DNA from: a virus
Length of the DNA stretch: 55,664 bases
IMG/VR virus record: IMGVR_UViG_3300043122_000283
Span: 1 to 55,664 of that record
Strand: one strand, 5' to 3'
This document shows positions 52,311-55,664 of the stretch, one piece after another; the first letter of the stretch is position 1; every line of letters begins with the position of its first letter. Under the pieces are notes generated by a model that was not told the DNA's origin, did not search any database, and was given only the letters and a program-made list of their open reading frames with translations. Position numbers and translations under genes: made by a program.

Positions 52311-54059
52311 TTAAATGTTCTTTCTTCCCGGGGGTCGTCTTTGCGTGCCACGAGAGCCCCAGGTATTATTACTCTTTCTAAAATTTCCATACTCTATTGA
52401 TTTCATGTGTTTAACATATTCCGGCTCTCCCTCAAGCTCTTTTTCAAGCTGCCTTTGCTTCTTTGTTTTATTCCGGTCATTGTTAAACTGTAATTTCTCT
52501 TTTACACTTTCAAGGCGTTTGTTAACCTTAGCCATGATTGTTGCTTTTCTTCTCTTTTCTAAAAGTTTTGTGATATCAGGAAACTCCTGGTTGAAGGCAA
52601 GCACTGTCAATACAAAAGCATCATGAGCGTGCTCGTTTTCAGAAGTATATATCGGCTTACCGACAGAACTTCTTTTGACAACCTGATAGTTTTCCATCTG
52701 CTTTACTAGAAGGTCATCATGTGCTGAAAACATAAGCTGGTCTCTTTCTAGAAGTATCTGAGCCTGTGTAATCATGAAGTGTTTTGTTTCTTTTTTGTCT
52801 ATTGTGTTATCTGCCGGGTCTAAAACTTCTATCTTAGAGTTAAAGGCTATACCTTTTACGATATCTTTACCTATACTCTTTTTTAAGACCTCAACCTGAT
52901 ACTCACCATAACCTCTATCGAGGTAGATTTTGTCAGGTTTCCAGAAATTATTTAACTCCTGTATCTTTTTAACCGCATTATCAAATGTATATTCAGTTGA
53001 GGGTATCTCTGCTCTTTCGATAACCCTTATCTTTTTATTTTCTTCATCATATTCGGAAACAACAATTTCTGTTGCGGCTCCGTATTTATCCCAGTCAGAA
53101 GCGATAATTCTAACTCTCTGTGGCATCGGAGAACGCTGTCTCATTTCTTCATATGTGTAATCATATTTTGAGTCATCTAATTTTGATTTATTGTAAACGC
53201 CTGTTGTGGCATCACCAAAATCAGCATCAACCTCGTGCACATAACCCTGAGCACTAAACATGGCCTTAAGTTCTTTATCCATATCATCAGACCATTTAGG
53301 GTTAACCCATGATGGATAATGATACTGAACCCAGCCGTTTGCAAGGTTGTCATCTCTTTCAATATAATTTTCGCATCGGTCAATATCTTTAGTTTGAAGC
53401 CATAATTCTTTATCATCCACGGTATAGGTCTTACTTGCGTAAGTACACCACTCCCAGAACATCTTTCTCTGTCCTGTTGGAGTTGAAGAACACCAGATAC
53501 CAATCGACTCCATATCTTCAAGCTGCATACCCATGATGGAGTTGATATCGCCTTCTGTTAAATAATCTGTCTCGTCAAGGAAGATGTATGTTGCTCCCTG
53601 TCCACGAATAGAGCTTGCACCCTTACCTGAACCAGAGCCTGCTGATAGACCCATTATCATCGAGCCGTTTCCAAACTCAATCCTTTGTGGACTTTGGACA
53701 CTTCTTGTGACCGAAGCCTGCAGTATAGGAGAGTTCTGGATAAGCTTTCTCAGCTCATCAAAGATTGTGTCTACCTGAATTCCGTATGGACCGATAACTA
53801 AAAGTCTTTCATCCTTGCCATCTGGCTGAACAAAAGCCCTCCATATCATATATAAAACCATGCCCAAAGTTTTTCCTGAACGGCGGCCCCAACGGGCAAC
53901 CTTCTTTAAATTCTTATCCCTCAGTATCTTCTTCTGATACCAGCGAGGGTTAATTCCTAAAACAGCCTTTGAGAATACAACAGGGTCATCAAAAATACCG
54001 CTTAACTCAGGGTCGTTCATTAATTCCTCTATTAAGCTATGCATTTCATTTTTTGCCAT
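52311..54059 (-). CDS. terL: Terminase large subunit
   Basis: A 582-residue DNA-packaging motor. ATPase domain: Walker A GRRSGKT at 58-64, Walker B YIFLDE at 158-163 with E163 as catalytic Glu, and coupling motif SSTPTG at 191-196. Nuclease domain: IIASDWDKYG (D322, D324), IYLDRGYG (D381) and HAHDAFV (D480), the RNase H-like metal-binding acids. All expected acidic residues are present, so both the motor and headful or site cutting should work. It docks on the portal. Start ATG 54059 with GGGG six to seven bases upstream. No intact small terminase subunit is recognised beside it. Confidence 0.96.
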   Translation of the reverse strand: MAKNEMHSLIEELMNDPELSGIFDDPVVFSKAVLGINPRWYQKKILRDKNLKKVARWGRRSGKTLGMVLYMIWRAFVQPDGKDERLLVIGPYGIQVDTIFDELRKLIQNSPILQASVTRSVQSPQRIEFGNGSMIMGLSAGSGSGKGASSIRGQGATYIFLDETDYLTEGDINSIMGMQLEDMESIGIWCSSTPTGQRKMFWEWCTYASKTYTVDDKELWLQTKDIDRCENYIERDDNLANGWVQYHYPSWVNPKWSDDMDKELKAMFSAQGYVHEVDADFGDATTGVYNKSKLDDSKYDYTYEEMRQRSPMPQRVRIIASDWDKYGAATEIVVSEYDEENKKIRVIERAEIPSTEYTFDNAVKKIQELNNFWKPDKIYLDRGYGEYQVEVLKKSIGKDIVKGIAFNSKIEVLDPADNTIDKKETKHFMITQAQILLERDQLMFSAHDDLLVKQMENYQVVKRSSVGKPIYTSENEHAHDAFVLTVLAFNQEFPDITKLLEKRRKATIMAKVNKRLESVKEKLQFNNDRNKTKKQRQLEKELEGEPEYVKHMKSIEYGNFRKSNNTWGSRGTQRRPPGRKNI

Positions 54060-54087
54060 AATAATCCCCTGCTGTTTTAATATTTAT

Positions 54088-54118
54088 GTTTAGTTAAGAT
54101 GTCTTTACTATACTAAAC
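54088..54118. repeat. Inverted repeat upstream of terL
   Basis: GTTTAGT (54088-54094) and ACTAAAC (54112-54118) form a 7-base inverted repeat with a 17-base spacer in the 111-base gap between the broken HTH gene and terL. It could be an operator or part of a promoter region. No good -35/-10 pair is seen, so no promoter is called here. Confidence 0.35.
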
Positions 54119-54170
54119 AACCTAGTTAAATTTTTAAGTAAGCTCTTCAGTTAGTATGTCTTCTATATTT

Positions 54171-54278
54171 TCAAAGTCCCAATATTGTAGTGCTTGATTT
54201 GTTGTATTTCTCAGATATTTCTTTGTGAGTCATATTTTTATTCCAGTATAAATCATATAAAACATCTCTTTTTTCCAT
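54171..54278 (-). pseudogene. Tiny helix-turn-helix protein, probably a frameshifted remnant
   Basis: Starts at ATG 54278 behind a good GGAGG with an 8-base spacer and gives 35 residues containing one HTH: LYDLYWNKNMTHKEISEKYNKSSTTI. The TGA stop comes just after the recognition helix. In the next frame the same DNA reads YWDFENIEDILTEELT down to TAA at 54134, which looks like a normal protein tail. A single-base frameshift near 54185 would join them into a protein of about 50 residues. A longer frame reaching ATG 54356 begins inside the TnpB right end and is rejected. It may be the remains of a small terminase, regulator or homing-endonuclease N-terminus. Confidence 0.5.
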
Positions 54279-54348
54279 ATTAAATACCTCCGATAGTATT
54301 TTCCGAATTTTATTAGAGGGCAAGAAATCAGTTCGGAAGCTGACTTTC

Positions 54349-54571
54349 GTTGACATCCTCCCCGCCCGTTCCTATCGTCACGAACGAAGATTCCTTAAAG
54401 GAACTTACGAGGTTGTCTGCTGATTAAATGCCAGTCCATTTCTGGTAGTCAAGTATGACGCAAACTTTAGGCTGTGCCATCAGCCCTCCTGAGATAGCCG
54501 ACTATACATTTCAATAGTATAATCCTAGCATTATGCTAATATAGGCACTCAGGCACTTAGACTATTACCAT
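54349..54571 (-). ncRNA. Candidate omega-RNA / right end of the TnpB element
   Basis: The 223 bases between the tnpB stop and position 54349 carry features of a TnpB guide RNA scaffold. There are several stem-loops: TAGCATAATGCTA; GGCTG/CAGCC; CCAG/CTGG; TTCCTT-T-AAGGAA at 54391-54403; and TTCGTTC/GAACGGG at 54365-54388. The 3' end is GGGGAGGATGTCAAC, the usual terminal block of IS200/IS605-type right ends. The guide would be the sequence just beyond, starting GAAAGTCAGCTTCCGAACTG at 54348 and running towards lower coordinates. The scaffold probably also uses the end of the tnpB ORF. Exact RNA ends are not known. Confidence 0.6.
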
Positions 54572-55660
54572 CTAAGCAGATTGTTGCTCTAAATATTTAT
54601 TAGCTATATTACGACTTGCATTTAAATCAGCGTGGATATGATTACCACACTCGCAAGAGTATAGATTAGCTTTGCGGTTAGATTTTTTAACCTTAGCACA
54701 TCTAGAACAACTCTGGGAAGTGTACTTTGGATTTATGTATTCCACCTTAATCCCAGCTAATTCAGCTTTGTATTCAATAAACTGTTGAAGTTGATAAAAA
54801 GTCCAGCTATGGAGGTTTCTATCTGCTCTATTAAGACTCTTAGCAGTATTTCGTATATTTTCTAGATTCTCCATAATTATAGTGCCAACTTGCTCCTGCA
54901 CAGCAAGATTAATAAGCTGGCGGCTAATTTTATGGTTTAAATCAGTCATCCATCTCTGCTCTTTGTCATTAATATTTTTAATAGCTTTAACTTTTTTAGA
55001 CTGACCCAGTTTTCGCCTTAACATACGATACTTTTTGCGGATAAAACCTGCCTGTTTACCATTGTGGAATTGGCGATTAATTTCTTTGCCTTGAGGATTT
55101 TTAACACTGGCAACTGCTAATTGGCGAAGTCCAATATCAATTCCCATTAGATTAGAATTATTGGGTTTTTTAGCTGCAATTTTAATTGTTACAGCAAAAT
55201 ACCACTTGCCTCTTTTGTAGAAGAGACTGGCTTTACCCAATTTGCAGCCACTCTCGATATGCTGCTGCAGCTTTTCAAACCTTTCAGTCTGCTTAACAGG
55301 GAAGGCAAATCTCTGACATTTAGTAGTATAAAGAGGGATTGAGATTATATGGTAATCAATCTTATAATTTTGATTATTATAGCAAATAGGTTGATTCTCT
55401 TTAAACTCTATATTTTCTTTTTTAGAGTTAGACTTTAAAAACCGTTTATAGAGTGCTTTAACTTCTCTAATATTCTGGTTTTTCACAGCGGAGGGAAGGT
55501 TAAGCTCTTTAAAATCAGAAGAACTCAAGTTAATTTCTCCTGCTTTAAGTTTGGCAGCGACAGCCTGACGATTCTTAACTACTTCAGCAATATTATTTAA
55601 AAATATATTTTCTTTTCTTTTAGTTGGTTTTAACAACTCTAAAATATAGGTTAGTTGCAT
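54572..55660 (-). CDS. tnpB: TnpB RNA-guided endonuclease (IS200/IS605 OrfB type)
   Basis: A 362-residue TnpB. The RuvC triad is complete: D175 in LMGIDIGLRQ, E264 in IIMENLENIR and D345 in HADLNAS. The zinc ribbon has C318/C321 (SCSRC) and C336/C338 (SCECG). The N-terminal half has the usual beta-barrel/REC pattern, with IISIPLYTTKCQRFAFPV and ASLFYKRGKWYFAVTIK. The ATG at 55660 is 4 bases from the window edge, so its ribosome site, the left end and any tnpA lie outside the window. TnpB cuts DNA matching its omega-RNA guide and helps retain the element after excision. It is inserted just upstream of the packaging operon. Confidence 0.93.
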   Translation of the reverse strand: MQLTYILELLKPTKRKENIFLNNIAEVVKNRQAVAAKLKAGEINLSSSDFKELNLPSAVKNQNIREVKALYKRFLKSNSKKENIEFKENQPICYNNQNYKIDYHIISIPLYTTKCQRFAFPVKQTERFEKLQQHIESGCKLGKASLFYKRGKWYFAVTIKIAAKKPNNSNLMGIDIGLRQLAVASVKNPQGKEINRQFHNGKQAGFIRKKYRMLRRKLGQSKKVKAIKNINDKEQRWMTDLNHKISRQLINLAVQEQVGTIIMENLENIRNTAKSLNRADRNLHSWTFYQLQQFIEYKAELAGIKVEYINPKYTSQSCSRCAKVKKSNRKANLYSCECGNHIHADLNASRNIANKYLEQQSA

Positions 55661-55664
55661 ATTA

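Noticed and set aside
54171-54356. 61-codon version of the small HTH ORF
   Set aside because: Its ATG lies within the ATGTCAAC end of the TnpB element and has no proper spacing to a ribosome site; ATG 54278 with GGAGG is better.
1-55664. CRISPR arrays, tRNA or rRNA genes
   Set aside because: No regularly spaced repeats and no tRNA-like cloverleaf were noticed; the window is nearly filled by coding sequence.
1-55664. Recoded stop codons
   Set aside because: TAA, TAG and TGA all end genes at sensible places, with ribosome sites directly following, so the standard bacterial code fits.

Overview
The window is the virion-structure half of a large contractile-tailed phage (myovirus) genome, or of a prophage or phage-plasmid of that type. 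Every supported protein gene is on the minus strand, so the transcriptional order runs from about 55.7 kb down to 1. The DNA is AT-rich, Shine-Dalgarno sequences are strong (AGGAGG/GGGAGG type), start codons are mixed (ATG, GTG, TTG), and there is a consensus sigma-A promoter with an extended -10. Together these suggest a low-GC Gram-positive (Bacillota-like) host; the species cannot be told from the sequence. Structural genes alone fill about 54 kb, so the complete genome is probably well over 100 kb. Replication and lysis genes are not in the window.

Layout in transcription order: (1) 55.7-54.3 kb, a TnpB gene with its right end / omega-RNA region, inserted just upstream of the packaging genes; (2) 54.3-54.1 kb, a tiny broken helix-turn-helix gene; (3) 54.1-47.0 kb, large terminase, a helical protein of unknown role, an HTH-metallophosphoesterase fusion and the portal; (4) 47.0-43.2 kb, a fused prohead protease-scaffold with a nested scaffold start, a probable head decoration protein and the HK97-fold major capsid protein; (5) 43.1-38.3 kb, neck and connector proteins, a short sheath-like protein and a tail-terminator-like protein; (6) 38.3-33.0 kb, the large tail sheath and three tandem tail-tube-fold paralogues; (7) 33.0-31.9 kb, two paralogous tail assembly chaperone-like proteins; (8) 31.9-11.9 kb, three giant ORFs of 1941, 2354 and 2388 aa; (9) 11.8-9.6 kb, OB-fold spike/hub, spike-like, gp25-like wedge and J-like baseplate proteins, preceded by a consensus promoter; (10) 9.5-1 kb, large fibre and baseplate-periphery proteins with Ig-like, lectin-like and calcium-loop modules, the last gene running off the left edge.

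The most striking content is in the giant ORFs. The 2354-aa protein has an N-terminal DEDDh (DnaQ-like) exonuclease domain. Its second half contains a colinear series of motifs matching the two double-psi beta-barrels of multisubunit RNA polymerases: beta-like ENQAIVS, a lysine pair and a VxVxxN segment, then beta'-like RxxLxxRxxxSGR, RSPVIH and DSDGD. It is therefore best read as a single-chain, virion-carried RNA polymerase fused to an exonuclease, encoded between the tape measure and the baseplate hub. The hub protein starts with a staphylococcal-nuclease-like domain, and the probable tape measure has a degenerate copy of the same fold. The working model is a tail-borne ejection complex that enters the cell with the DNA, transcribes early genes and acts on nucleic acid. 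This is inferred from motifs and gene position; no structure prediction or database search could be run.
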